From positions 62,001 to 126,000 of the forward strand of contig JAQQAR010000015.1 in NCBI GenBank assembly GCA_028532765.1: a stretch of 64,000 bases of DNA, given 5' to 3'. Positions 42,236-50,264 of this stretch are shown here, in pieces. Position numbers and translations under genes: made by a program. The stretch comes from Sphaerochaetaceae bacterium. Its GTDB lineage: Bacteria; Spirochaetota; Spirochaetia; Sphaerochaetales; Sphaerochaetaceae. Every line of letters starts with the position of its first letter. The first letter of the stretch is position 1. The notes under the pieces were generated by a model that did no database searches, was not told the DNA's origin, and saw only the letters and a list, made by a program, of their open reading frames with translations.

Positions 42236-42264
42236 TTGACCACTTCCACCATATTGGCTACATT
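42236..42264 (+). promoter_or_regulatory. fba promoter
   Basis: TTGACC (42236-42241) and TACATT (42259-42264) with 17-base spacing, 39 bases before the ATG. Confidence 0.65.
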
Positions 42265-42303
42265 TGTACCGAAAAGAACCTACCATCATACAAGGAGTAA
42301 CCT

Positions 42304-43296
42304 ATGACATCCTATAAAGAACTTGGTCTGGTAAATACCAAAGACATGTTCGCAAAGGCTATCAAGGGTGGGTATGCAATTCCTGCCTACAATTTCAACA
42401 ACATGGAACAACTTCAAGCAATTATTCAGGCTTGTGTTGAGACCAAGTCCCCAGTAATTCTTCAGGTTTCCAAAGGCGCTCGAGACTACGCCAATATCAA
42501 TCTGCTGAGAAACATGGCCCGCGGTGCTGGTGAATATGCCAAGGAACTCGGTTGTGAGATTCCCATCGTTCTGCACCTTGACCACGGCGACAGCTTTGAA
42601 ACCTGCAAGGAATGTATCGACAATGGTTTCTCCTCTGTCATGATTGATGGTTCCCACCTCCCCTATGAAGAGAACATTGCAGTCACCAAGAAAGTGGTAG
42701 AGTATGCACACGAGCGTGGCGTAACGGTTGAAGGTGAACTTGGCGTGCTCGCCGGCATCGAAGATGATGTCGTTGCTGAGGTAAGCCACTACACCAAGCC
42801 CGAAGAGGTTGTGGACTTCGTCAACCGCACCGGTTGTGACTCCCTTGCCATCTCCATCGGAACAAGCCACGGCGCAAACAAGTTTGAGCCCAGCCAGTGT
42901 ACCCGCAACGAGGAAGGAGTGCTTATTCCACCTCCGCTTCGCTTCGACATCCTCGAAGAAATTGAGAGACAGCTCCCAGGCTTCCCCATTGTCCTCCATG
43001 GTTCTTCCTCTGTTCCCATGCAGTATGTAAACATGATCCTGCAGTACGGTGGAAAGCTCAAGGACAGCGTTGGTATTCCTGAGGAACAGCTTCGCAAGGC
43101 AGCAAAGAGTGCTGTATGCAAGATTAACATCGACAGTGATGGAAGACTTGCAATGACTGCTCTTATTCGCAAGACCATGGCAGAGAAACCCGGAGAGTTC
43201 GATCCCCGTAAGTATCTCGGACCTGCTCGCGATGAGCTGAAGAAGATGTACATGCACAAGAACATCAACGTGCTTGGTTCTGCCAATCACGCGTAA
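42304..43296 (+). CDS. fba: Class II fructose-bisphosphate aldolase
   Basis: Zinc-dependent glycolytic aldolase that splits fructose 1,6-bisphosphate to two triose phosphates. The 330-residue protein shows VLHLDHGDSFETC (zinc His and catalytic Asp), DGSHLPYEENI, GELGVLAGIED, SIGTSHGANKF (zinc His) and VLHGSSSVP (zinc His). The short class II form is typical; related tagatose-bisphosphate aldolases share these motifs, but the size and context favour Fba. AAGGAG precedes the ATG; a promoter and terminator make it a single-gene unit. Confidence 0.94.
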   Translation: MTSYKELGLVNTKDMFAKAIKGGYAIPAYNFNNMEQLQAIIQACVETKSPVILQVSKGARDYANINLLRNMARGAGEYAKELGCEIPIVLHLDHGDSFETCKECIDNGFSSVMIDGSHLPYEENIAVTKKVVEYAHERGVTVEGELGVLAGIEDDVVAEVSHYTKPEEVVDFVNRTGCDSLAISIGTSHGANKFEPSQCTRNEEGVLIPPPLRFDILEEIERQLPGFPIVLHGSSSVPMQYVNMILQYGGKLKDSVGIPEEQLRKAAKSAVCKINIDSDGRLAMTALIRKTMAEKPGEFDPRKYLGPARDELKKMYMHKNINVLGSANHA

Positions 43297-43311
43297 GTTT
43301 CTTTAGTTCTC

Positions 43312-43343
43312 AAAAGGCCACTGGAAACCCTGGTGGCCTTTTT
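43312..43343 (+). terminator. fba terminator
   Basis: AAAAGGCCAC pairs with GTGGCCTTTT around an 11-base loop; the T tract continues to 43343. Confidence 0.88.
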
Positions 43344-43367
43344 CGCATATTGCCTAGGGGAGATACT

Positions 43368-43397
43368 TTGACACGCTTCCTAGGCATGTGTTATATT
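43368..43397 (+). promoter_or_regulatory. infC operon promoter
   Basis: A perfect -35 TTGACA (43368-43373) and a -10 of TTATAT or TATATT (43391-43397) at 17-18 bases. Predicted start near 43404. Confidence 0.75.
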
Positions 43398-43402
43398 GTT
43401 TT

Positions 43403-43467
43403 GCGTCGGCCCTTTAGGCTGACTTACCTTCAACGATATGGTTTTCACCGAAAACAAAGGAGCTCGA
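43403..43467 (+). promoter_or_regulatory. infC: Structured infC leader
   Basis: The short leader holds two hairpins: GTCGGCC/GGCTGAC (43405-43423 region) at the very 5' end and a perfect GTTTTC/GAAAAC with an ACC loop ending at 43454, directly before the AAAGGAG ribosome site (43456-43462). Autoregulation of infC-rpmI-rplT by IF3 or L20 is known in other bacteria; that this leader does so is inferred. Confidence 0.5.
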
Positions 43468-44019
43468 TTGGCTACAAAGGATTTGAGGATCAACAAACAG
43501 ATCCGTGCACGAGAAGTATTCGTCATTGATGCAGATGGCAATCAAAAAGGTATCATGAGCGTCTATGACGCTGTCGCATTTGCAGATGAACAGGGATTGG
43601 ACTTGGTAGAGGTTTCTCCAAATGCAAGACCACCGGTTTGCAAGATTCTTGATTATGGTAAGTATCGCTATGAGCAAGAAAAGCGCATGAGAGAAGCCAA
43701 AAAGAACCAGAACATCATCAAGATGAAGGAAATCCGGATGCAGCCCAAGATCGAAAGACACGATCTTGAGACCAAATCAAAGTTCATCGGTGACTTCCTT
43801 GACGAAGGGAACAAGGTCAAGGTAAGCATACGCTTCCGTGGCCGTGAACTTGCCCATACTGAATTGGGTAAGGTTGTCCTGGACAAGATACTTGCCCAGC
43901 TCACCGAAAATGGTGTAGGGTACAACCTTGACCGAGGAGCGATGATGGAAGGAAGAATGATGAGCATGATCGTCAGTCCCTCCAAGAGTGCTTCTGGATC
44001 GGGCAAGAAAAAGAATTAG
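43468..44019 (+). CDS. infC: Translation initiation factor IF-3
   Basis: Binds the 30S subunit and checks start codons. The 183-residue protein has the N-domain ([41 protein letters not shown]) and C-domain ([29 protein letters not shown]). The start is taken as TTG at 43468, where AAAGGAG lies 5 bases upstream and the protein begins in line with other IF3 sequences; the ATG at 43438 lies inside a hairpin region without ribosome site. A non-ATG start is a known control feature of infC. rpmI and rplT follow. Confidence 0.93.
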   Translation: MATKDLRINKQIRAREVFVIDADGNQKGIMSVYDAVAFADEQGLDLVEVSPNARPPVCKILDYGKYRYEQEKRMREAKKNQNIIKMKEIRMQPKIERHDLETKSKFIGDFLDEGNKVKVSIRFRGRELAHTELGKVVLDKILAQLTENGVGYNLDRGAMMEGRMMSMIVSPSKSASGSGKKKN

Positions 44020-44104
44020 TAACAGTATCCCGCATGGGATGGTGAATATGCAGCTCCAAGGGGTTCTTGTTCCTTGCGAGCGCAAGAATGGAAGGTGCAA
44101 TACA

Positions 44105-44302
44105 ATGCCCAAGATGAAAACAAGAAAATCCGCTGCAAAGCGGTACCGTGTGACTGGAACTGGAAAGGTCCGCTATAAAAAGCAGGGTCTTCGCCATATC
44201 CTCACCAAGAAGAGCAGCAAGCGCAAGGCCAACCTGCGTGCAACTGGAATCCTAGCAGACATGGAAGCAAAACGAGCTAAATCGATGCTTCCATACGCGT
44301 AA
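44105..44302 (+). CDS. rpmI: 50S ribosomal protein L35
   Basis: A 65-residue, strongly basic ribosomal protein. [20 protein letters not shown] and the following [17 protein letters not shown] are the standard L35 sequence. The ATG at 44105 has GGAAGG about 9 bases ahead; an in-frame start further left would add a non-homologous extension. It lies between infC and rplT in the classical order. Confidence 0.97.
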   Translation: MPKMKTRKSAAKRYRVTGTGKVRYKKQGLRHILTKKSSKRKANLRATGILADMEAKRAKSMLPYA

Positions 44303-44314
44303 GGAGGGTGGGAT

Positions 44315-44674
44315 ATGCCTAGAGCAGTAGACGGAACGAAACACAAAGACAGAAGAAAGAAGATTCTTGAGCTGGCCAAAGGTTATTATGGTCGCAGAAG
44401 CACAAACAACCGTGTTGCAAAAGACGCAGTTGCAAAGGCTGGGCAGTATGCCTATCGCGGTCGTAAAGAGCGAAAGCGGGATTTCCGCAAGCTCTGGATT
44501 GCAAGAATCAACGCAGCTGTGCACGCTGAGGGTCTCAACTACTCCCAGTTCATGCATGGCATGAAACTTGCCAACATCGAGATCAACAGAAAGGCCCTCT
44601 CCAATATGGCTATTGAAGACAAGGCTGCATTCTCTGCTCTCGTTGCACAGGTCAAGGTTGCCTTGGAGAACTAG
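44315..44674 (+). CDS. rplT: 50S ribosomal protein L20
   Basis: A 119-residue basic protein that organises 23S rRNA domain I early in 50S assembly. HKDRRKKILELAKGYYGRRS and YAYRGRKERKRDFRKLWIAR are the family signatures. AAGGAGG precedes the ATG, 12 bases after rpmI. In several bacteria L20 represses this operon through its leader. The next gene (coiled coil) follows 37 bases later and ends at a terminator. Confidence 0.97.
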   Translation: MPRAVDGTKHKDRRKKILELAKGYYGRRSTNNRVAKDAVAKAGQYAYRGRKERKRDFRKLWIARINAAVHAEGLNYSQFMHGMKLANIEINRKALSNMAIEDKAAFSALVAQVKVALEN

Positions 44675-44711
44675 CTCCTGGCAAATCGTCCAAATGCTGT
44701 AAGGAGGAACC

Positions 44712-45068
44712 ATGTCAGTTGTCGATTCTGTAAAAATGCTTGAACTGCGAACCAAGAAGGCTGCAGGCCTGATTGCAATGCTCCGCAAGGAGAAGGAAGA
44801 GTTGCAGGAAAAGTTTGATTTGGTACATGCACACAATGCTGAGCTTGAAGAGTACGTTGAGAGTTTTCAGACGAGCAACAAACTTATTGAAGATAGTATT
44901 GCAAACGCCATGGACAATCTGTCTACCATCGAAGGACTGGATGACGTTCCCCTCCTAGATGATGCTCAGATTGAGTTGGAAGCCGCAGATGGATTCACCA
45001 GTGGTGATGCCCTCATTGATGAGGAAGTCGATCTGGATGCCCTTCTTGAGGACAGTCCCTCTCTCTGA
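44712..45068 (+). CDS. ZapB-like coiled-coil protein
   Basis: A 118-residue acidic protein. Residues 5-60 form a coiled coil (ELRTKKAAGLIAML, KEKEELQEKFDLV, NAELEEYVESF) like cell-division protein ZapB; the remaining half is a disordered, Asp/Glu-rich tail (LDDAQIELEAADG, EEVDLDALLED) that ZapB of enterobacteria lacks. Function is therefore only suggested. TAAGGAGG precedes the ATG. It is last in the infC-rpmI-rplT transcript. Confidence 0.78.
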   Translation: MSVVDSVKMLELRTKKAAGLIAMLRKEKEELQEKFDLVHAHNAELEEYVESFQTSNKLIEDSIANAMDNLSTIEGLDDVPLLDDAQIELEAADGFTSGDALIDEEVDLDALLEDSPSL

Positions 45069-45419
45069 TCCTTGTCCAAGTGTTTGGACACTGTCGTAAA
45101 CGGGGCCCACGGGTCCCGTTTTATTATCTATGCCCCCTTTTACAAAGTGGGTTCTTATTGTACGATGTAGGTGTAGCAGACACCTGCTCTGATATTTGAC
45201 AAGTTATTTTCCTGCGGTGTGCGCCTGGAGCCATAGTCTCTTGGCTCAACATACACAAACGGGATGCGGCATAGCTGATTTGCATTGATCCAACTTCCTT
45301 GGGAGTTTAACGGAACAGAATTTTCAGCCAAACTGGTTTCCCACTTGAACCTAAGGTTCAAGAGCAATCTCCGGGTACGGCACCGCAGGTTTTCTCTTGC
45401 ATACAGGAATAAATAATCC
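45069..45419. other. 351-base intergenic region
   Basis: It holds the terminator at 45098-45127 and otherwise no gene I can support. A short leftward open frame (45421 to 45155, 88 codons) lies across it but has no ribosome site and no recognisable similarity. The promoter of the TPR gene at 45420 must lie in its right part; I see no clear boxes. Confidence 0.5.
45098..45127 (+). terminator. Terminator of infC-rplT-coiled-coil operon
   Basis: AAACGGGGCCC pairs with GGGTCCCGTTT around a very short loop, then TATTATC; a typical GC stem with T-rich tail. Confidence 0.85.
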
Positions 45420-46679
45420 ATGCCAGAACAACAAGATCCTTTGAAGCATTGTATCTTCATCTCCCTCCCCTCCTCGATGGAACGAGACATTGGTGATTTC
45501 CATGTCGATAGTTCCATAAAGATTCCGGTTCAACTTCCCGACGGGAAGACCAAGATAGATGCAACGACCGATATATCCATTGAGTTGATTGTTGCCGGAA
45601 TGTTGAAAATCATCTCTTTCAACTGGGAGCATGAACACGCTTCATATTACCGTGATTTTGTACTTGCAGTCCAACCGGACGCTCCCGAGGAGCTTACCTT
45701 AGCTGCAATAGCCCAAGAAAAGAAAGGCAACTACACCTTTGCTGAAGAACTCTTCCTCGCAGTGATCCGACTCGCACCACAAAGTACTTCGTTCATCAAC
45801 TTGGCCACTCTCTACAGCAGGATGGCTATCCAGGATAGTGAGAAAGGCGAGGTCTATGATCTCTATCAGCAGAAGATGATCAACATCCTGCATGAAGGGC
45901 TGGAAGTAGTTGGTGAAGATGCCTCACTCTATAGCGAAATAGGATTCTTCCACCTTTACCAAGGGAATGTAGAACTCGCTGGGGAATATCTTGAACAATA
46001 TCTTGAGCTTGCTGAAGATGGCGAGAAAAAAAAACATGTCATGAACATCATGAAAGACATCAAAACCAAGCTCAATGATGATGCAAACCTCATGCAGGCC
46101 TATGATGCAATCCAGATGAATGATGAAGAGAAAGCACTGGAACTTTTGGCATCCTATATCAAGGATAACCCAAAGATCTGGAATGCATGGTTTCTCAAGG
46201 GCTGGGCACTTAGACGCCTATCGCGCTTCCAGGAAGCTGAAGAAGCATTGGTACAAGCCCTTGCTTGGACAAAAGGAAGCAGTGACATCTATAATGAACT
46301 TGCGCTCTGCAGCATTGAAACGGGGAAAGCAGAACTTGCCAAGACCTACCTCAATACAGCAGTGGACCTCGATGATGATAATATTACACTGGTGAGCAAC
46401 CTCGCCTACCTCCATCTCAAGGATGGGGAACTTGATGAAGCTCGGAAGTTTCTCGAGATGGCTCGAGGCATCGACCCCAATGATCCCGTGATCATCCAGC
46501 TGATGAAGGACTACCAGAACCAGAGTGGAGAGATTCTCTCCTCCCCCGTCGTTGAAGAGCTTGTCAGCGCAGAAGAAGTCATCACACAGAGCAAGGAAGA
46601 ACACCCCTTCTCCATTCAAGGAAAAGAAGAGACCGACGACATTGAGGCTGCTTTTTCCCTGGAGGATGAGGAGCGATGA
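45420..46679 (+). CDS. TPR-repeat protein
   Basis: A 419-residue soluble protein with a spirochaete-looking N-terminal domain (about 1-85; HCIFISLPSSMERDIGDFHVD, IPVQLPDGKTK) of unknown fold, then at least six tetratricopeptide repeats (for example AAIAQEKKGNYTFAEELFLAV, KGWALRRLSRFQEAEEALVQA, NLAYLHLKDGELDEARKFLE) and an acidic tail. Such proteins scaffold complexes; the partner is unknown. Its stop overlaps the tsaE start by 4 bases, so it is co-translated with the tRNA-modification genes. Confidence 0.85.
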   Translation: MPEQQDPLKHCIFISLPSSMERDIGDFHVDSSIKIPVQLPDGKTKIDATTDISIELIVAGMLKIISFNWEHEHASYYRDFVLAVQPDAPEELTLAAIAQEKKGNYTFAEELFLAVIRLAPQSTSFINLATLYSRMAIQDSEKGEVYDLYQQKMINILHEGLEVVGEDASLYSEIGFFHLYQGNVELAGEYLEQYLELAEDGEKKKHVMNIMKDIKTKLNDDANLMQAYDAIQMNDEEKALELLASYIKDNPKIWNAWFLKGWALRRLSRFQEAEEALVQALAWTKGSSDIYNELALCSIETGKAELAKTYLNTAVDLDDDNITLVSNLAYLHLKDGELDEARKFLEMARGIDPNDPVIIQLMKDYQNQSGEILSSPVVEELVSAEEVITQSKEEHPFSIQGKEETDDIEAAFSLEDEER

Positions 46680-47095
46680 CCGTCACCACCCACAGTGAAG
46701 AGGAGACAAGGAACCTTGGCAAAAGCATAGCAAAGCAATGTAAGCCAGGTACAGTTATCTCCTTACGCGGTAGTCTCGGATCAGGGAAAACCGTATTTGC
46801 GAAGGGTCTTGCCGAAGGATTGGGAATTGGGGAAGCTATTGTCAGTCCAACCTTCACGCTCATCCAAGAGTATGAAGGATCACTACCACTCTACCATATG
46901 GATCTCTACCGAATCGAAGGCATTGAAGAGTTTGAGATGATCGGAGGTGAGGAGTTGCTATATGGAAAGGGAGTCACCCTCATAGAGTGGAGTGAAAAGA
47001 TTGAGGAGCTGCTTCCCGATTCAACAATTTTTGTGCATATTAGAATTATGCCTAACCAAGAAAGAATCATCACCCTTGAAGGGGTCCAGCTATGA
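46676..47095 (+). CDS. tsaE: tRNA threonylcarbamoyladenosine biosynthesis protein TsaE
   Basis: A 139-residue ATPase of the TsaBDE complex that makes t6A at position 37 of ANN-reading tRNAs. Walker A is GSLGSGKTVFAKGLAEGLG (about residues 32-50), VSPTFTLIQEYEG is the switch region, and YHMDLYRIEG with WSEKIEELLP complete the family pattern. GGATGAGGAG precedes the ATG. It overlaps both the TPR gene and tsaB by 4 bases. Confidence 0.95.
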   Translation: MTVTTHSEEETRNLGKSIAKQCKPGTVISLRGSLGSGKTVFAKGLAEGLGIGEAIVSPTFTLIQEYEGSLPLYHMDLYRIEGIEEFEMIGGEELLYGKGVTLIEWSEKIEELLPDSTIFVHIRIMPNQERIITLEGVQL

Positions 47096-47805
47096 ATGTC
47101 CTTGCATGTGACACTGCAACAGCAGTTTTGCACCTTGCGCTTGTCCGATATGAAGAAGACAAGCCGGTTTTCTATGAAACCAGTGCAACCACATTGGGGA
47201 ACAAACATTCCGAGTTGCTGATTCCCAGAATTCTTGAGCTCTGTGGTCGATGCAACATTGATCTAAAAGACCTAGATTTGCTGGTATGTACCAGCGGACC
47301 CGGCTCTTTCACTGGGCTCAGAATTGCCATGAGCACCCTCAAAGGAATCTCTCTTGCGACAGGCAAACCCTTGGTTTCCATCCCAACCCTGGATGTCTAC
47401 CAAGGGTGCGTCAACATATACCCAGGAGCAGTACTTGCAACCATTGATGCGAAAAAGCAGCGCTTCTATGCGGCTCTTTTTGTAGATGGACAACGCAAAA
47501 GTGAAGATCTTGATCTCACTGCCCAGCAGATCGAGCAACTGCTCTCAGGATACCCTTCCATCCTCCTTACGGGAGCCGATGCATCTCTCCTTGCCCATAA
47601 ACTCAGCGAACCCTTACAAGAGAAAGTTCTCGTTGACACCCATGCTGGTGCAAATCTGGCTCTTGTCCTTGCAGAGATGGGAAGGAAGCAGTATCTGGAG
47701 AAAGGTAGTGACGACGTGGGAAAAGGACCTTCCTATGTACGTAAAAGTGACGCTGAAATTGCATTACAAAAGATAATCCATTCTTTGGAGGTTTTACATG
47801 ATTGA
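47092..47805 (+). CDS. tsaB: tRNA threonylcarbamoyladenosine biosynthesis protein TsaB
   Basis: A 237-residue ASKHA-fold scaffold that dimerises with TsaD in t6A synthesis. LACDTATAVLHLALV at the N-terminus, GNKHSELLIPRILEL and CTSGPGSFTGLRIAMSTLKG are the standard motifs. It lacks a full ATP site, as usual for TsaB. It begins inside the tsaE end and overlaps the start of the thioredoxin reductase gene by 8 bases. Confidence 0.95.
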   Translation: MNVLACDTATAVLHLALVRYEEDKPVFYETSATTLGNKHSELLIPRILELCGRCNIDLKDLDLLVCTSGPGSFTGLRIAMSTLKGISLATGKPLVSIPTLDVYQGCVNIYPGAVLATIDAKKQRFYAALFVDGQRKSEDLDLTAQQIEQLLSGYPSILLTGADASLLAHKLSEPLQEKVLVDTHAGANLALVLAEMGRKQYLEKGSDDVGKGPSYVRKSDAEIALQKIIHSLEVLHD

Positions 47806-48736
47806 ACAAGATGTACTGATCATTGGATCAGGGGTTGCTGGAATGTCCGCAGCCCAATACGCAGCACGTGCTGGTCGCTCAGTTACCCTGTTGGAGTCTA
47901 TTGCTCCAGGCGGACAGACCATGTACATCGATATGATTGAGAACTATCCCGGTTTTGATCAGCCGATCAGCGGCTATGAAATTGGTATGAAGTTCCATGC
48001 CCAAGCAGAGGCTTTTGGCGCAAACCTTGTGTATGCCACGGTCTCCTCACTCAAGAAAGAGGACGAGGTATTTACTGCAGAGACAGTTGACGGGGAAACC
48101 TACAAGGCAAGAGCCGTCATCTTTGCTACTGGAGCAAAACACCGACATCTGGGAGTTGAGGGCGAAGAAAAGTACAACGGCAAGGGTGTCTCCTATTGCG
48201 GTACTTGTGACGGGCCCTTCTTCAAGGGGAAAAGAATCTTGGTCGTAGGTGGTGGTGATACAGCACTTACTGATGCCATCTATCTTTCCAAGCTCAGTGA
48301 ACACATCACCCTGATCCACCGTAAGGATCGTTTTAGGGCACAAGATCACCTGGTTGACCAAATTGAGCGTAACAAGAACGTGGAAATTGTCATGCAGCAC
48401 ACCGTCGAGCGCATCAACGGAGATGGAGAGAAAGTCACCTCTGTCCTGCTCAATGACTTGGCAAATGACAAGCAGTATGAACGAGAATTTGATGCTGTCT
48501 TCATCTTTGTTGGAATGATTCCACAGACGGAACTCCTTGACAAATCAGTGCTTGATGAGAGCGGATACGTTCTTACCAACGAGCGGATGGAGACCTCCAT
48601 CCCTGGTCTGTATGCGGTAGGAGATGTGAGAGACACTGTGTTCAGGCAGTTGGTGACAGCAGCCAGTGATGGAGCCATTGCTGCCCACTGCTCAAGTGAG
48701 TATATCGACGAATTGGAGGGAAATGCATACCGCTAG
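47798..48736 (+). CDS. Thioredoxin reductase (TrxB-like)
   Basis: A 312-residue FAD/NADPH disulfide reductase. The FAD motif IGSGVAGMSAAQYAARAG is at residues 8-25, the redox pair is SYCGTCDG (CxxC as CGTC, usual form CATC) near residue 135, the NADPH motif is VVGGGDTALTDAIYL, and GLYAVGDVRDT closes the FAD site. It supplies reduced thioredoxin, or reduces a related acceptor. GGAGG precedes the ATG. It ends the TPR-tsaE-tsaB-trxB run; a hairpin overlaps its stop. Confidence 0.92.
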   Translation: MIEQDVLIIGSGVAGMSAAQYAARAGRSVTLLESIAPGGQTMYIDMIENYPGFDQPISGYEIGMKFHAQAEAFGANLVYATVSSLKKEDEVFTAETVDGETYKARAVIFATGAKHRHLGVEGEEKYNGKGVSYCGTCDGPFFKGKRILVVGGGDTALTDAIYLSKLSEHITLIHRKDRFRAQDHLVDQIERNKNVEIVMQHTVERINGDGEKVTSVLLNDLANDKQYEREFDAVFIFVGMIPQTELLDKSVLDESGYVLTNERMETSIPGLYAVGDVRDTVFRQLVTAASDGAIAAHCSSEYIDELEGNAYR

Positions 48737-48747
48737 GATGCATTTCC
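48719..48747 (+). terminator. Hairpin over the thioredoxin reductase stop
   Basis: GGAAATGCAT and ATGCATTTCC form a perfect 10-bp stem around 9 bases that contain the TAG stop. There is no T tract, so termination is uncertain; it may protect the message end. Confidence 0.45.
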
Positions 48748-48808
48748 TAACTCATATATCACACAAATCTCCTTGACGATGACATAACCTTAGTGTTCTA
48801 ATTGAGGC

Positions 48809-50263
48809 ATGAATATTTGTATGGTATCGAGTGAATCTGTCCCCTTTTCTAAATCAGGGGGGCTTGCAGACGTAGTTGGGGCACTATCGGGAGCCCTCGC
48901 CATGATTGGTGAAGAGGTCCGAGTAGTGCTTCCTCTCTATGGGAGTGTCGATAGAACAACCTTCACTGATTTACCGTTTCAAGGAGAGGTCTCTCTTCTG
49001 GGAAGCACGGAGTCAGTAACTTTCTGCGAGACCCGTCTTGGAAAGGTGACGTATTATTTTGTACAACACCCCTATTATACGGACAGGAAGGGGATTTATG
49101 GAGATACCTCTTTTACCCCGTACCACGACAACCTAAAACGCTTCACTATCTTGAATAAGGCTGCTTTGGTTCTCTGCAAACTTCTCGACTGGAAAGTCGA
49201 TATCATGCATTGTCATGATTGGACTTGTGGATTCCTTCCCTATCTCCTTTCTTTGCATGATGATCCGTTTTACCAGAAAACCAAGAGCGTAATGACCATC
49301 CACAATCTGGCCTATCAGGGAGAATTCTCACGCTTGGAGTTGCTCAGTACAGATATCTTGCCAGACAATAGGATGTTCAGTGGTGAGAAGCCAACCAAGC
49401 GCACCAATATGCTGAAAACCGGTTTGGAATTTGCCGACAGTATCACTACCGTCAGCCCAACCTATGCGAAGGAAATCCAAAGCAAAGAGTATGGTTGCTC
49501 TTTGGATGGACTGCTCACTGAACGTTCAGCTGACCTGGAGGGTATCATCAATGGTATCGATCCGGATGAGTGGAATCCCGAGACAGACCCCTTCATAGAC
49601 CACCATTTCTCTGCACATGCTCAGCAAGGGAAACAGGCTATCAAGGCAGAACTGCAAGAGGAGTTCAATCTTCCGAAGGACCCCTCCATACCACTCTTTG
49701 CCATGATCAGTCGACTTGCCGAACAAAAGGGATTCGTCGAATTGCTTGAAGGATCTCCCTGTGCCCTGGAGCAGATGCTGCAAAAGCACACCATGCAGAT
49801 GATCCTTATAGGTACCGGTGACTCGGCGATGGAGATCAAGCTTCGGGAACTCGGGGAGCGATATGAAAATCTCTCAGTGAATATCCTCTTCAGCAACAAG
49901 GCGGCTCACCGTCTTGAAGCCGGAGCAGACTTCTTCCTGATGCCCAGCCGATATGAACCATGTGGGCTCAACCAACTGTACAGCCTACGGTATGGCACCT
50001 TGCCGGTGGCTCGAAAGACAGGAGGTCTTGCCGACAGCATTATCGATCTGGATGAGAGACCAAAGGAAGGAACCGGCATTCTCTTTGAGAGTATGAGCGC
50101 TCGTGGTATACTTGAGGCAGTTGAAAGGGCAATACATTGGTGGGAGAAAGGGCCAAAGACACTTCAGACCATTCGAGAACGATGCATGCTTTGGGACAGT
50201 TCATGGGAACGGTCGGCCAAGGCATATCAAACAGTATATAGATCCAGCTTAAGGGGGAAATGA
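48809..50263 (+). CDS. glgA: Glycogen synthase
   Basis: Transfers glucose from ADP-glucose to growing glycogen. The 484-residue GT5 enzyme has the ADP-glucose-binding KxGGL motif as SKSGGLADVVGAL (residues 13-25), HCHDWTCGFLPYLL, TIHNLAYQG, and the C-terminal EPCGLNQLYSLRYGTLPV with the catalytic Glu. GAGG lies very close to the ATG. glgC follows by 1 base, so the pair forms ADP-glucose and uses it. No branching enzyme is in the window. Confidence 0.95.
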   Translation: MNICMVSSESVPFSKSGGLADVVGALSGALAMIGEEVRVVLPLYGSVDRTTFTDLPFQGEVSLLGSTESVTFCETRLGKVTYYFVQHPYYTDRKGIYGDTSFTPYHDNLKRFTILNKAALVLCKLLDWKVDIMHCHDWTCGFLPYLLSLHDDPFYQKTKSVMTIHNLAYQGEFSRLELLSTDILPDNRMFSGEKPTKRTNMLKTGLEFADSITTVSPTYAKEIQSKEYGCSLDGLLTERSADLEGIINGIDPDEWNPETDPFIDHHFSAHAQQGKQAIKAELQEEFNLPKDPSIPLFAMISRLAEQKGFVELLEGSPCALEQMLQKHTMQMILIGTGDSAMEIKLRELGERYENLSVNILFSNKAAHRLEAGADFFLMPSRYEPCGLNQLYSLRYGTLPVARKTGGLADSIIDLDERPKEGTGILFESMSARGILEAVERAIHWWEKGPKTLQTIRERCMLWDSSWERSAKAYQTVYRSSLRGK

Positions 50264-50264
50264 C

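Noticed and set aside
42286-43290. 334-codon leftward frame opposite fba
   Set aside because: Covers nearly the whole aldolase gene in reverse; aldolase motifs are unmistakable and the reverse product has none.
45155-45421. Leftward 88-codon open frame in the gap before the TPR gene
   Set aside because: No ribosome site, no recognisable motif, and it begins at the start codon of the opposite gene; more likely chance.
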